DNA of 64,000 bases from Methylophilus medardicus (GTDB taxonomy: Bacteria; Pseudomonadota; Gammaproteobacteria; Burkholderiales; Methylophilaceae): NCBI RefSeq assembly GCF_006363955.1, contig NZ_CP040948.1, positions 930,001 through 994,000 on the forward strand, in the 5' to 3' direction. A program made the translations under genes and the position numbers. Positions 51,801-61,834 of this stretch are shown piece by piece. Numbering within the stretch: the first letter of the stretch is position 1; each line of letters starts with the position of its first letter. A model generated the notes under the pieces. That model saw only the letters and a list, made by a program, of their open reading frames with translations, was not told where the DNA came from and ran no database searches.

Positions 51801-53852
51801 ATGACACGCAAACTACTGGTGACGTCCGCCTTGCCATATGCCAACGGCAGCATTCATTTGGGGCATCTGGTTGAGTATATTCAAACCGATATTTGGGTGC
51901 GTTTTCAGAAAATGCAGGGGCATAGCGTGCATTATGTGTGTGCCGACGATACGCACGGGACGCCGATTATGTTGCGTGCCGAAAAAGAAGGCATCACACC
52001 GGAGGCGCTGATTGAGAAAGTGCATGCAGAGCATAGCCAAGACTTTGCCGAATTTCTGGTGCAGTTTGATAACTATTATTCGACGAATTCAGAAGAAAAC
52101 CGTGAATTGGCTTCAGGCATTTATAAAGCCCTCAAAGCCAATGGCAAAATCGCCAGCAAAACCATTGAGCAATATTTTGACCCAGTCAAAAGCATGTTTT
52201 TGCCAGATCGATTTATCAAAGGCGAGTGCCCTAAATGTCATGCTAAAGATCAATACGGTGATAACTGTGAGGTCTGCGGTGCCACTTATAGCCCTACCGA
52301 CTTAATCAATCCTTTCTCAGCGGTGTCTGGCGCCACGCCAGTGCGTAAAGAAACCGAACACTACTTTTTTAAGTTGAGCGAGTGCGCGGACTTTTTACGC
52401 GACTGGACCCGCTCGGGTACTTTGCAGGCGGAAGCCGCCAACAAAATGACGGAGTGGGTGGGTGAAGTTGGCGAGAACAAGTTGTCAGACTGGGATATTT
52501 CGCGTGACGCACCATATTTCGGCTTTGAAATCCCTGACGCACCGGGCAAATATTTTTATGTCTGGCTGGATGCGCCGATTGGTTATATGGCCAGTTTTAA
52601 AAATCTGTGTAGCCGATCTGGCATTGACTTTGACGAGTATTGGAAAAAGGATTCTTCTACCGAGTTGTATCACTTTATCGGTAAGGATATTTTGTATTTT
52701 CATGCCTTGTTCTGGCCAGCGACCCTCGAATATGCGGGTTATCGCACGCCGACCAAAGTATTTGCGCATGGCTTTTTAACCGTGAACGGTGAAAAAATGT
52801 CAAAGTCGCGCGGCACCTTTATCACGGCGCGCAGTTATCTCGATCATGTGAAAAATCCGGAGTATTTGCGCTATTACTATGCGGCTAAATTAAATGGCAG
52901 CATGGAGGATATCGACCTCAACCTCGAAGACTTCGTGGCGCGCGTCAACAGCGATTTGGTAGGCAAATATATCAATATTGCCAGCCGCACGGCAGGTTTT
53001 ATTGCCAAAAAGTTCGATCATCACATCATTGCGGTTGAGCATGCGGTGATTAATGAAATGCGTGCTGCCGCGCCGGCCATTGCCGAGGCATATGCCGCGC
53101 GCGACTTTGCGCGGGCGTTGCGCGAGATCATGAAGCTGACGGATGCTGCGAACGCGTATGTGGCAGAAGCTGCGCCTTGGGTGGTTGCCAAGGATGACAG
53201 TCAAGCCAGCCATTTGCATATTATTTGCAGTACAGCACTTGAGATGTTCCGTTTGTTGACGATATATCTCAAACCAGTGTTGCCAAACATTGCGCAAGCG
53301 GTGGAGACGTTTTTGAATACGTCCCCGTTGCAATGGGCGGACGTGGCGCACGGACTGGGCTCGCAAACCATACAACCTTACAGTCATATGGTTACCCGGC
53401 TCGAAGCTAAGCAGATTGAATTTATGGTTGAGGCCAATAAAGATAGCTTGCAAGCCGCAGCGCCGACCGCTGTTGTAGCGAAAGTTGCCGCTAGCACAGA
53501 AACCAACATGGCAGAGGACGGGGCTTATCTCTCGATTGAGGATTTTGCCAAAGTTGATTTGCGCATTGCATATATTGTTAGTGCTGAGCATGTGGAAGGC
53601 GCCGAAAAGCTGCTCAAACTGCTGCTTGATATTGGCGAAGAAAAACCGCGTCAAGTATTTGCCGGCATTAAGTCTGCCTATGATCCTGCGACCTTGGTAG
53701 GGCGCTTGACGGTGATGGTGGCAAACCTGGCGCCGCGCAAAATGAAGTTCGGCATGAGTGAGGGCATGGTGTTGGCAGCGAGCGATACGCGTGGCGGACC
53801 ATACATTTTGTCACCAGACAGTGGTGCACAGGCGGGTATGCGCGTTAAATAA
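51801..53852 (+). CDS. metG: Methionyl-tRNA synthetase
   Basis: A 683-residue class I synthetase. HIGH-type [14 protein letters not shown], the zinc knuckle [18 protein letters not shown], the KMSKS loop [12 protein letters not shown] and the C-terminal OB-fold tRNA-binding domain ([20 protein letters not shown]) are all present. Length matches the long bacterial form with the dimerising tail. Its start is 173 bp after the fasciclin gene. Confidence 0.98.
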   Translation: MTRKLLVTSALPYANGSIHLGHLVEYIQTDIWVRFQKMQGHSVHYVCADDTHGTPIMLRAEKEGITPEALIEKVHAEHSQDFAEFLVQFDNYYSTNSEENRELASGIYKALKANGKIASKTIEQYFDPVKSMFLPDRFIKGECPKCHAKDQYGDNCEVCGATYSPTDLINPFSAVSGATPVRKETEHYFFKLSECADFLRDWTRSGTLQAEAANKMTEWVGEVGENKLSDWDISRDAPYFGFEIPDAPGKYFYVWLDAPIGYMASFKNLCSRSGIDFDEYWKKDSSTELYHFIGKDILYFHALFWPATLEYAGYRTPTKVFAHGFLTVNGEKMSKSRGTFITARSYLDHVKNPEYLRYYYAAKLNGSMEDIDLNLEDFVARVNSDLVGKYINIASRTAGFIAKKFDHHIIAVEHAVINEMRAAAPAIAEAYAARDFARALREIMKLTDAANAYVAEAAPWVVAKDDSQASHLHIICSTALEMFRLLTIYLKPVLPNIAQAVETFLNTSPLQWADVAHGLGSQTIQPYSHMVTRLEAKQIEFMVEANKDSLQAAAPTAVVAKVAASTETNMAEDGAYLSIEDFAKVDLRIAYIVSAEHVEGAEKLLKLLLDIGEEKPRQVFAGIKSAYDPATLVGRLTVMVANLAPRKMKFGMSEGMVLAASDTRGGPYILSPDSGAQAGMRVK

Positions 53853-53958
53853 GTCGTTGCATTGTGAAAGGCGTCAGCGGGCAGATGGCGGGCCGGCCGG
53901 CGCCATGTTTTTTTATTGTGATCAGTCAAAACTTTTCTGGCAAAGGCTGCTCAAAGCC

Positions 53959-54011
53959 TGTGATAGATGAAAAGTAATCACATTGTTTTATAGTATATTC
54001 AATCATATAAT
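53959..54011 (+). promoter_or_regulatory. Promoter of cco accessory gene with adjacent palindrome
   Basis: TTGTTT (53983-53988), 17-bp spacer, TATAAT (54006-54011). Directly upstream lies TGTGAT (53959-53964)...ATCACA (53977-53982), a palindrome with 12 bp between half-sites whose right end abuts the -35. It could be an operator, but I cannot name the protein. Confidence 0.5.
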
Positions 54012-54035
54012 ATAAAGTTGTATATTGTTTTGCGG

Positions 54036-56345
54036 ATGATTCATCGCCCAATGGCAAAAACGTTAGCAGTGAGCAGTACGAACCCCTGGCAAGGACTGGA
54101 TATCCAGTCCGAATGGGAGCGGTTTAGCCAACGCGATGCTTCTGCCAATGAGGTGTGGACCTCTCACGTATGGGTCGACAATATGCATTGTGCTGCATGC
54201 AGTGGCCGCATTGAGCAAGCCATTAAGCAACAAACCGGCGTGCTGGCCGTGCATGCGAGTGCCGCCTCCAAACGCGTCCGGGTTATCTGGGACGCGCAGC
54301 AAATTTCTCCCTCCAAATGGTTTGCCAATTTAAATGACATTGGCTATCCCGCGCTGCCGCTTAACGAATACAACGCAATCAGTGATAGAACCGTGCAGCA
54401 ACGCAAAATGTTGTGGCGTCTGGTGGTGGCGGTATTCTGCATGATGCAGGTCATGATGTATGCCTATCCCACTTACCTTGCCAGCAGCAATGATATGGCG
54501 CCAGATATGGTGCAATTGATGAAGTGGGCTTCTTGGGTGCTGACGTTGCCAGTGATGCTGTTCTCGGCGACACCATTTTTGTCACAAGCTTGGGCAAGTG
54601 TGAAACAAGGCCAGTTGGGCATGGATGTGCCGGTATCGCTCGGCATTTTGGCGGCCTTTGTGATGAGCACCTTGGCCACGTTCGCCCCCGGCGGCTGGTG
54701 GGGAGATGTGGTTTATTATGATTCGTTGACGATGTTCGTCAGTTTCTTGTTGATAGGCCGTTGGCTGGATGTCAAATTGCGTAACCGCACGGCGGGTGCG
54801 CTGGAAAACATGATGCGTCGCTTGCCGCATGCTGTTCTCAAAAAAAATGTAGCCGGTGAATGGGTACAAATTGCTGCAAGTAATATCAATGCAGGCGATG
54901 TGCTGTACATCCGCCCGGGTGAAGTGTTTGCAGCCGATGGTCTAGTGTTGTTTGGCAGCACTAGCGTCGATGAATCTATGTTGACCGGTGAGTCTGAGCC
55001 TGTTGTTAAGTCTGTAGGGGCAAAAGTCATCGCTGGTTCTGGTAACTTGACCTCTGCGATTGAAATGCAAGTACAGCAGGTGGGAGAAGGTACGCAGTAT
55101 CACGCATTGGTCAATCTAATGGCCTCCGCCTCGACCGAGAAACCTGGCATTGCTTTGCTTGCCGATAAAGTCGCGCAGCCATTTTTGTGGGGCGTATTAT
55201 TGGCAGCGATGTTTGCGGTGATTTTTTGGTGGACCACGGATCCGGTCAAAGCCATCATGTCAGCTGTTGCGGTGTTGGTGGTAACTTGTCCTTGTGCGCT
55301 GTCCTTGGCGACGCCTGCGGCCATGTTAGCCAGTGCCGGCACCTTCGCTAAAGGCGGTATTTTGATTCGTCGTTTACAAGCGATTCAATCCATCAGTGAA
55401 ATTGACACCATTGTGTTTGATAAAACAGGCACCTTAACCGAGAGCCTGCAACAGGTGGCACTGGCCGAAACGCACCCTGATTGGGATCGTCAATGGTTGT
55501 TGGATGTTATCGCAAGTATGAGTCGGGATTCGTTGCATCCAGTGGCGCAAGCCTTGCATGGTTTTGCCTTAAACCTAGACGCTCAAGACACCTTAGCCAC
55601 GCAGGACTGGCAAGAAATTGTCGGTGGTGGTATGTCTGCAACCATCGTCACAAAAGCAGGCGAGTCATTGCATGTAACATTAGGGAATGCGGCATTCTGC
55701 GGTATCACCAATGAATCCGATACTGAAGCGCTGCGGCAAGTGTATGTCACTAGCGGTGCAACTTTGCTTGCGCGTCTGAGTTTGTCTGAGCAAGTCAAGC
55801 CGCACGCCAAGGCAGCTATTTCACAATTAATTTCGAACGGGCTTGATATTCAGCTGTTATCTGGTGATAGAATAGCGCCCGTTAAAAACCTCGCTGCACA
55901 GTTGGGCATCCAACGTGCATACGGGTTACAAAAAGCAGAAGAAAAGCTGCAGCATGTTAAGTTGCTGCAACAACAGGGGCGGAAAGTATTAATGGTTGGT
56001 GATGGTTTGAATGACGGCCCTGTCATTGCAGCAGCACATACTTCTATTGCAATGGGTTCCGGCGTCCCTTTGACGCAGGCGCAGGCCGATATGGTGGTGT
56101 TGGGTAATGATATCGGTGTGTTGGTTTCGCTCATTTCGCATTGTAAAAAAACCATCCTCATCGTAAAACAAAATTTGTTATGGGCGGCGTTGTATAACGC
56201 GGCCGGTGTGCCATTAGCGATTATGGGCTTGTTGCCTGCATGGTTGGCCGGCTTAGGCATGGCCGCCAGCTCGTTATTGGTGTTGCTAAATGCATTACGT
56301 TTGACCGACTGGCATCAGTCGGACTGGCAGAAAGGTCAGGCATAG
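54036..56345 (+). CDS. ccoI: Copper-transporting P1B ATPase for cbb3 oxidase (CcoI/FixI)
   Basis: A P-type ATPase of about 769 residues. The N-terminal metal domain has MHCAACSGRIEQAI, then eight TM helices with the CPC motif VTCPCALSLATPAA, the phosphorylation site FDKTGTLTES and hinge MVGDGLNDGPVIAAAH. CcoI exports or delivers copper for the CcoN active site. Start choice is weak: a TTG at 54018 coincides with the predicted transcription start, while ATGs at 54036 and 54051 have no clear Shine-Dalgarno; I use 54036. ccoS follows after 4 bp. Confidence 0.9.
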   Translation: MIHRPMAKTLAVSSTNPWQGLDIQSEWERFSQRDASANEVWTSHVWVDNMHCAACSGRIEQAIKQQTGVLAVHASAASKRVRVIWDAQQISPSKWFANLNDIGYPALPLNEYNAISDRTVQQRKMLWRLVVAVFCMMQVMMYAYPTYLASSNDMAPDMVQLMKWASWVLTLPVMLFSATPFLSQAWASVKQGQLGMDVPVSLGILAAFVMSTLATFAPGGWWGDVVYYDSLTMFVSFLLIGRWLDVKLRNRTAGALENMMRRLPHAVLKKNVAGEWVQIAASNINAGDVLYIRPGEVFAADGLVLFGSTSVDESMLTGESEPVVKSVGAKVIAGSGNLTSAIEMQVQQVGEGTQYHALVNLMASASTEKPGIALLADKVAQPFLWGVLLAAMFAVIFWWTTDPVKAIMSAVAVLVVTCPCALSLATPAAMLASAGTFAKGGILIRRLQAIQSISEIDTIVFDKTGTLTESLQQVALAETHPDWDRQWLLDVIASMSRDSLHPVAQALHGFALNLDAQDTLATQDWQEIVGGGMSATIVTKAGESLHVTLGNAAFCGITNESDTEALRQVYVTSGATLLARLSLSEQVKPHAKAAISQLISNGLDIQLLSGDRIAPVKNLAAQLGIQRAYGLQKAEEKLQHVKLLQQQGRKVLMVGDGLNDGPVIAAAHTSIAMGSGVPLTQAQADMVVLGNDIGVLVSLISHCKKTILIVKQNLLWAALYNAAGVPLAIMGLLPAWLAGLGMAASSLLVLLNALRLTDWHQSDWQKGQA

Positions 56346-56349
56346 CGTT

Positions 56350-56487
56350 ATGGAGATTGCATTTTTATTGATCCCGCTAGCAGTGTTGCTGGTGTTTGTG
56401 ATTCTGGGTGGCCTTTGGTGGGCGATCCAAACCGGGCAGTTTGAAGACCTGGAGGAAGAAGGTTCCAGAATTCTCGAACAGGATTGA
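56350..56487 (+). CDS. ccoS: cbb3 oxidase maturation protein CcoS
   Basis: A 45-residue protein with one TM helix (about 4-25) and an acidic tail (QFEDLEEEGSRILEQD), typical of CcoS: short N-terminus, IGGLWWAIQTGQFEDLE-like motif. It helps insert heme and copper into the oxidase. It begins 4 bp after ccoI. Its stop codon lies within the FNR box that drives ccoN. Confidence 0.93.
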   Translation: MEIAFLLIPLAVLLVFVILGGLWWAIQTGQFEDLEEEGSRILEQD

Positions 56488-56497
56488 TATGTGTCAA
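56484..56497 (+). promoter_or_regulatory. FNR box upstream of ccoN
   Basis: TTGATATGTGTCAA matches TTGAT-N4-ATCAA at 9 of 10 positions. Its centre is about 98 bp before the ccoN ATG, so a class II start near 56532 would fit. It overlaps the ccoS stop codon. Confidence 0.8.
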
Positions 56498-56587
56498 ATC
56501 AGAATTGTGACAACTCTGGGATGATCGGGTTGAACAACTAGAAATTTTTTAGTGTTGGGTGTTTGTTTTAATCATTGGGAGAAATCC

Positions 56588-58024
56588 ATGCAAAATGCAA
56601 CCGTGAAGGCTGCGACCTACAACGATACCGTGGTCCGCCAGTTCGCAATCATGGCAGTGGTCTGGGGTGTTGTTGGTACATTGATGGGCGTGATCATTGC
56701 GTCTCAGCTGGTGTGGCCAGAGCTTAACCTAGGCTTGCCATTTACTTCTTTTGGCCGTTTACGACCATTACATACCAATGCGGTGATTTTCGCATTTGGT
56801 GGCTGTGCTTTATTTGCTACATCGTACTACGTGGTGCAACGAACCTGTCAAACGCGCTTGTTCAGTGACAAACTGGCTAGCTTTACCTTTTGGGGTTGGC
56901 AAGCAGTGATTATCGCTGCTGCGATCTCCTTGCCAATGGGTTATACCCAAGGTAAAGAGTACGGCGAGCTTGAGTGGCCGATTGATATCCTGATTGCAAT
57001 CGTGTGGATTTCATACGCGGTTGTGTTCTTCGGTACGATTGGTATTCGTAAGGTCAAGCACATCTACGTCGCTAACTGGTTTTACGGCGCATTCATCCTG
57101 GCTGTCGCCTTGCTGCACATTGTTGAGAGTGCTGCTATTCCAGCTGGCTGGTTCAAGTCTTACTCAGCCTATGCCGGTGTGCAAGATGCGATGGTGCAGT
57201 GGTGGTATGGTCACAACGCGGTAGGTTTCTTCTTAACAGCCGGTTTCTTGGGCATGATGTATTACTTTGTGCCGAAACAAGCTGAGCGCCCAGTGTATTC
57301 ATACAGCCTGTCTATCGTGCACTTCTGGGCACTGATTTTTACCTATATGTGGGCGGGTCCGCACCACCTGCACTACACGGCGTTGCCTGACTGGACGCAA
57401 TCCTTGGGTATGGTGTTGTCACTGATTCTGTTCGCACCTAGCTGGGGCGGTATGATCAACGGCATCATGACTTTATCTGGCGCATGGCACAAACTGCGTA
57501 CCGATCCTATCTTGCGTTTCCTGATTGTTTCATTGTCTTTCTACGGTATGAGTACCTTCGAAGGTCCAATGATGGCCATCAAAACAGTCAACGCTTTGTC
57601 ACACTACACTGACTGGACCGTTGGCCACGTGCACTCTGGTGCATTGGGTTGGGTAGGCTTCATCTCTATCGGTTCTCTGTATTTCTTGATCCCACGCTTA
57701 TTTGGTCAAAAACAAATGTACAGCGTGAAAGCGATTGAAGTGCATTTCTGGATGGCAACCATTGGGGTGGTGCTCTACATTGCCGCATTGTGGATCTCTG
57801 GCGTGATGGAAGGCCTCATGTGGCGTGCAGTGAACGCAGACGGTACATTGGCTTACACCTTCGTTGAGAGCGTAAAAGCCAAGTTCCCATACTACTTCAC
57901 ACGTGCTTTGGGTGGTTTCCTCTACATGAGCGGTCTGGTCATCATGTTGTGGAATACATATAAAACAGCAACGAACGGCAAAGCGGTTTCGGTAGAAGTA
58001 CCGGCTGTGGTTGCTCACGCTTAA
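56588..58024 (+). CDS. ccoN: cbb3-type cytochrome c oxidase subunit I
   Basis: A 478-residue heme-copper oxidase core with 12 TM helices. Histidines for heme b, heme b3 and CuB are in [49 protein letters not shown] and [14 protein letters not shown]. It reduces oxygen with high affinity. GGGAGA 5 bp upstream supports the ATG at 56588; an earlier in-frame ATG at 56552 would be 5' of the Shine-Dalgarno. Confidence 0.98.
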   Translation: MQNATVKAATYNDTVVRQFAIMAVVWGVVGTLMGVIIASQLVWPELNLGLPFTSFGRLRPLHTNAVIFAFGGCALFATSYYVVQRTCQTRLFSDKLASFTFWGWQAVIIAAAISLPMGYTQGKEYGELEWPIDILIAIVWISYAVVFFGTIGIRKVKHIYVANWFYGAFILAVALLHIVESAAIPAGWFKSYSAYAGVQDAMVQWWYGHNAVGFFLTAGFLGMMYYFVPKQAERPVYSYSLSIVHFWALIFTYMWAGPHHLHYTALPDWTQSLGMVLSLILFAPSWGGMINGIMTLSGAWHKLRTDPILRFLIVSLSFYGMSTFEGPMMAIKTVNALSHYTDWTVGHVHSGALGWVGFISIGSLYFLIPRLFGQKQMYSVKAIEVHFWMATIGVVLYIAALWISGVMEGLMWRAVNADGTLAYTFVESVKAKFPYYFTRALGGFLYMSGLVIMLWNTYKTATNGKAVSVEVPAVVAHA

Positions 58025-58034
58025 GGAACTTACG

Positions 58035-58661
58035 ATGGCATCGCATCAAAACAATAGTGGCAATCTGCACGAAAAGATTGAAACCAACAGCTTTTTGCTG
58101 ATTGTGCTGACCTTCATCACGATCTCATTTGGTGGTTTGGTTGAAATCGTACCTTTGTTTTTCCAAAAGTCGCTGACTGAACCGATACGTGGTTTAGAGC
58201 CATACACGGCTTTGCAATTGGCTGGGCGTGATATTTATCTGCGTGAAGGTTGCTACAACTGCCACTCGCAGATGATTCGTCCGTTCCACGCTGAAACATT
58301 GCGTTATGGTCACTACTCTGTGGCGGGTGAATATGTGTACGATCACCCGTTCCAGTGGGGTTCTAAGCGTACGGGCCCAGACCTGCATCGCGTAGGCGGC
58401 AAATACAGTGATGATTGGCATCGTGTGCACCTGCACAATCCGCGTGATGTCGTACCAGAGTCCATCATGCCAGCCTACCCATGGTTGGAAGAAAACCTGG
58501 TAAACGATAAAACCATCGGTGATCACATGGCTGCGCTGCGTAAAGTTGGCGTGCCATACACGGATGCGCAGATCAAAGCCGCAGGCGATGAAATCAAAGG
58601 CAAAACCGAGCAAGATGCATTGATTTCGTACTTGCAAGTCTTGGGTACACACCTGAAATAA
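58035..58661 (+). CDS. ccoO: cbb3 oxidase subunit II (mono-heme cytochrome c)
   Basis: A 208-residue membrane-anchored cytochrome c. TM helix 25-45, heme motif [15 protein letters not shown] and the axial Met region [16 protein letters not shown] 5 bp before the ATG at 58035. It is 10 bp after ccoN. Confidence 0.98.
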   Translation: MASHQNNSGNLHEKIETNSFLLIVLTFITISFGGLVEIVPLFFQKSLTEPIRGLEPYTALQLAGRDIYLREGCYNCHSQMIRPFHAETLRYGHYSVAGEYVYDHPFQWGSKRTGPDLHRVGGKYSDDWHRVHLHNPRDVVPESIMPAYPWLEENLVNDKTIGDHMAALRKVGVPYTDAQIKAAGDEIKGKTEQDALISYLQVLGTHLK

Positions 58662-58672
58662 GGAGACGCGCC

Positions 58673-58813
58673 ATGGATATCAATCTATTACGTATATTGT
58701 TTACAGTACTCAGCTTTGTCTTGTTTATGGCAATTATGGTTTGGGCATGGCGCAATCGCAACTCCGCGCAATTTAAGGACGCGCAGAATCTGCCGTTCGA
58801 CCAAGATGAATAA
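58673..58813 (+). CDS. ccoQ: cbb3 oxidase subunit CcoQ
   Basis: A 46-residue protein with one TM helix (about 6-26) and a basic, polar tail (WRNRNSAQFKDAQNLPF). Size, position between ccoO and ccoP and the NRxxFxxAxxLPF-type tail identify CcoQ. GGAGA precedes the ATG. CcoQ stabilises the complex. Confidence 0.95.
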   Translation: MDINLLRILFTVLSFVLFMAIMVWAWRNRNSAQFKDAQNLPFDQDE

Positions 58814-58840
58814 CAGCGCGGAAAGCTTAAGGAAAATATC

Positions 58841-59737
58841 ATGAATGATTTTGTAAGTGGATTTTGGCCGATCTGGATTTCGACCATTACCTTAGGGGGA
58901 ATCGCTTTTTGCGTGGGCTTGCTGATTTTTGCAAGTCGCGTCAAAGTAACGCTCGATAGCGACAACACTAACGGTCACGAGTGGGACGGCATCAAGGAAA
59001 TGAATAATCCACTGCCGATGTGGTGGGTGGGATTATTTATTATCACGGTTATTTTTGGCTTGGCTTATTTGTATTTGTTCCCAGGTTTGGGTACCTATGA
59101 CGGTAAATTTGGTTGGTCAGAGGTGAAGCAGTATGAAGCCGAAGTCGCCAAAAATAATGAGAAAATTGCGCCTCTGTACGCCAAGTATGCGGCTTTATCA
59201 GTGGAAGAAGTCGCCAAGATCCCTGAAGCACGTGACATTGGCAAACGTATTTTCTTAAACAACTGTGCCGCTTGTCATGGGTCAGATGCCAAGGGCAGCC
59301 GTGGTTTCCCTAACCTGACAGACAGTGACTGGTTATACGGTGGCGCACCTGATACGATCAAGGTCACCATTAACAATGGTCGTAACGGCATTATGCCTCC
59401 GATGGCTGCGGCCATCGGTTCAGAAGAAGATGTCAAAAACGTTGCCAACTATGTGTTAAGCCTGTCTGGCAGTATTCATGACTCTGGTCGTGCCAATGCC
59501 GGTAAAGAGAAGTTCGCAGTGTGTGCGGCTTGCCACGGCGCTGAAGGTAAAGGTAACCAGTTGATTGGTGCGCCTAATTTGTCAGACAACATTTGGCTAC
59601 ATGGTCAAGGTGAAGCAGCCATTATCAAACGCGTGCACGAAGGCAAAAATAACGTCATGCCTGCATGGAAAGAAAAATTCAGCCAGGAGCAGATCCATTT
59701 GCTGACCGCTTATGTTTGGGGTCTTTCCAACAAGTAA
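58841..59737 (+). CDS. ccoP: cbb3 oxidase subunit III (di-heme cytochrome c)
   Basis: A 298-residue protein with two N-terminal TM helices (about 8-28 and 59-80) and two cytochrome c domains with heme motifs NNCAACHGSDAKG and AVCAACHGAEGKG. Axial methionines are in GIMPPMAAAIG and NVMPAWKEKF. It passes electrons to CcoO and CcoN. AAGGAA 7 bp before the ATG. Confidence 0.98.
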   Translation: MNDFVSGFWPIWISTITLGGIAFCVGLLIFASRVKVTLDSDNTNGHEWDGIKEMNNPLPMWWVGLFIITVIFGLAYLYLFPGLGTYDGKFGWSEVKQYEAEVAKNNEKIAPLYAKYAALSVEEVAKIPEARDIGKRIFLNNCAACHGSDAKGSRGFPNLTDSDWLYGGAPDTIKVTINNGRNGIMPPMAAAIGSEEDVKNVANYVLSLSGSIHDSGRANAGKEKFAVCAACHGAEGKGNQLIGAPNLSDNIWLHGQGEAAIIKRVHEGKNNVMPAWKEKFSQEQIHLLTAYVWGLSNK

Positions 59738-59755
59738 GCGAATGCAGATCAATAC

Positions 59756-61201
59756 ATGAGCGATATTAAAGTAAACGCTGTGAACAAAACCACCATCCCT
59801 GAACAGGAGGTGGTTTTGTCACTTTATAAGTCCGCGGATAAGATCTATGCACGCAGTGTATCGGGTGTGTTTGATCGGTGGCGTTGGGTCATGGTATGGG
59901 CGACACAATTATTCTTCTATGGCGTGCCATGGTTGGAGTGGGGCGGTCGGCAGGCGATGTTGTTTGACCTCGAAGCCAAGCGCTTTTATATCTTCGGTCT
60001 GGTGTTTCATCCGCAGGATTTAATTTACCTGTCTTTCCTGCTCATTGTATCGGCCTTGTCTCTGTTTCTATTTACCGCGGTTGCTGGTCGATTGTGGTGT
60101 GGGTTTACTTGTCCACAAACGGTCTACACTGAGATTTTTATGTGGATCGAAAACAAGATCGAAGGGGATCGGATTGCGCGCATGCGTTTGGACGATAGCA
60201 AGTGGAACTTGAATAAAGTGACGCGAAAATCGCTCAAACAGGTGGCATGGATTACTTTTGGTTTGTGGACCGGGGTGACATTTGTCGGCTACTTCACCCC
60301 GATTCGCGAATTGGTGCCCAACATGATTGAATGGCAGTTGGGTGGTTGGGAAACGTTCTGGATTTGCTTCTACGGCTTTGCCACCTATGGCAATGCAGGC
60401 TATATGCGTGAGCAAGTTTGCAAGTACATGTGCCCCTACGCGCGTTTTCAGAGTGCGATGTTTGATGACGATACGATGATTGTCACCTACGACGAAGCGC
60501 GCGGTGAACCGCGTGGTGCGCGCTCTAAAAAGGTTGCTGAAAATGCCAATGGGCTGGGCAGTTGTATCGATTGCAGTATCTGCGTGCAGGTGTGTCCAAC
60601 CGGCATTGATATTCGCAATGGCTTGCAATACGAATGTATTGGTTGTGGGGCCTGTATTGATGCCTGTGATGATGTGATGGATAAAATGGGTTATGCCAAA
60701 GGATTGATTAAATATTCGACCCAAAACGGCATGACCAATCGCTGGTCTCGCCAGCAAATGCTGCGCCGTTTAATGCGCCCACGCGTGCTAATCTACACCG
60801 CGATACTAGTGACTTTGACGGTAGGCATGGTGGTGAGTTTGTACTTTAAGCCAGACTTTAGGCTGGATGTGTTGCGCGACCGAGGCGTATTGGCGCGCTT
60901 TACTGACGAGGGAAACATTGAAAACGTTTATACGCTCAAACTTGAAAATGATACCGAAATCGTCCGAGATTTCGACCTGAAAATCAGTGGCTTACCTGCA
61001 TTGGTCATGCATCTGGCGGATGGCAACACGCAAGACTTTAAATCATTACAACCGTTTGAGAAACGAAATGTGGTTCTTGAGCTCCAATTACCAGATGGCG
61101 CTGTTCGAACAGGTTCACACAAAATTCTTTTCGAGATGACAGATCAACAATCTAAGGAAACGGTGAAAGAAAAATCTGTCTTTATCGTTCCTAGCAATTA
61201 A
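59756..61201 (+). CDS. ccoG: Ferredoxin-type cbb3 maturation protein CcoG
   Basis: A 481-residue membrane protein. TM helices surround a GFTCPQTVYTEIFMW motif, and two 4Fe-4S motifs are present: CIDCSICVQVCPTGI and CIGCGACIDACDDV. A C-terminal Ig-like domain follows. CcoG reduces copper(II) for delivery to the oxidase. It is 18 bp after ccoP. Confidence 0.97.
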   Translation: MSDIKVNAVNKTTIPEQEVVLSLYKSADKIYARSVSGVFDRWRWVMVWATQLFFYGVPWLEWGGRQAMLFDLEAKRFYIFGLVFHPQDLIYLSFLLIVSALSLFLFTAVAGRLWCGFTCPQTVYTEIFMWIENKIEGDRIARMRLDDSKWNLNKVTRKSLKQVAWITFGLWTGVTFVGYFTPIRELVPNMIEWQLGGWETFWICFYGFATYGNAGYMREQVCKYMCPYARFQSAMFDDDTMIVTYDEARGEPRGARSKKVAENANGLGSCIDCSICVQVCPTGIDIRNGLQYECIGCGACIDACDDVMDKMGYAKGLIKYSTQNGMTNRWSRQQMLRRLMRPRVLIYTAILVTLTVGMVVSLYFKPDFRLDVLRDRGVLARFTDEGNIENVYTLKLENDTEIVRDFDLKISGLPALVMHLADGNTQDFKSLQPFEKRNVVLELQLPDGAVRTGSHKILFEMTDQQSKETVKEKSVFIVPSN

Positions 61202-61213
61202 TGGAGTATGCCG

Positions 61214-61516
61214 GTGACACAGAGCAGTACTTATTTGAAAAATAGCGCACTTGCAGTCGATCAAGCCAAATGGTTTAAAAACCCTTATGTCTGGTTGATT
61301 ATTGGCGGCCCGGCGTTGGTGGTTGTGGCCTCGTTTATTACTTTATATCTGGCGATCACCCATCCTGATCCTCCGATTGACGATTACTATCGCAAAGGCA
61401 TCGAAATTAATAAAACGCTCGATGCACAGGGCCAAGAAGCGCAAAGCGAAGCCATGGCGCCCGCGATTCAAGCGCGTAATCACGCCCAAACTGGATTAAA
61501 GCCTGCAGAAGAATAA
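61214..61516 (+). CDS. ccoH: FixH/CcoH-like cbb3 assembly protein
   Basis: A 100-residue single-TM protein (TM about 23-45: VWLIIGGPALVVVASFITLY) with the FixH signature DPPIDDYYRKGIEINKTLD. CcoH/FixH helps assemble cbb3 oxidase with CcoI. GGAG at 61203-61206 lies 7 bp before the GTG at 61214, which I prefer; the ATG at 61208 is only 1 bp after the Shine-Dalgarno and would add two residues. Confidence 0.9.
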   Translation: MTQSSTYLKNSALAVDQAKWFKNPYVWLIIGGPALVVVASFITLYLAITHPDPPIDDYYRKGIEINKTLDAQGQEAQSEAMAPAIQARNHAQTGLKPAEE

Positions 61517-61834
61517 TCTTTTTGTGTAAACCGATACGCACGCCATGCACGCAAAGACCTTGCGTGCATGGCGTTTGCGCCTCGTGGCTCAGTAGCGCTA
61601 GCGGTGTTTTGGATGTTCTGCTTTGACTCTGGCTGGCTGGCTCGCGATGCGATAAAGCAGTGCAGGTGATGGCAATGATTGGGATGGTGTTTGAATGGTG
61701 GTCGGGCTGCCTTACGCGCGGGGGGCCATACTGCGAAGAGCTAACGCCGTTTTCGTGTGCAGGCGAGTCTTGTTAGCGCTTCAAACAGCTTGTGCAAGCG
61801 TACTGATTGGCACTAAAAACGCACTTACAAAAAA
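61517..61834. other. 318-bp region with terminator-like hairpin after cco operon
   Basis: A perfect 14-bp stem, CGCCATGCACGCAA (61541-61554) with TTGCGTGCATGGCG (61560-61573), loop AGACC, follows ccoH by 25 bp. A short T-stretch comes after, so it probably ends the cco operon. The rest (61574-61834) shows no gene; it runs up to the fnr stop, convergent, and has no clear second terminator. Confidence 0.7.

Noticed and set aside
52890-53654. A 254-residue open frame on the minus strand opposite metG
   Set aside because: It is a shadow frame with no start signal or domain; metG on the plus strand is complete with all synthetase motifs.
53916-53929. FNR-like TTGTGATCAGTCAA upstream of ccoI
   Set aside because: Only 7 of 10 consensus positions match and it sits about 95 bp before the predicted transcription start, too far for a typical FNR site. 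The ccoN and hemN sites are 9/10.
56512-56524. TTGTGACAA palindrome after the ccoN FNR box as a second FNR site
   Set aside because: The half-sites are too short and the 4-bp spacer is missing; it does not fit TTGAT-N4-ATCAA.
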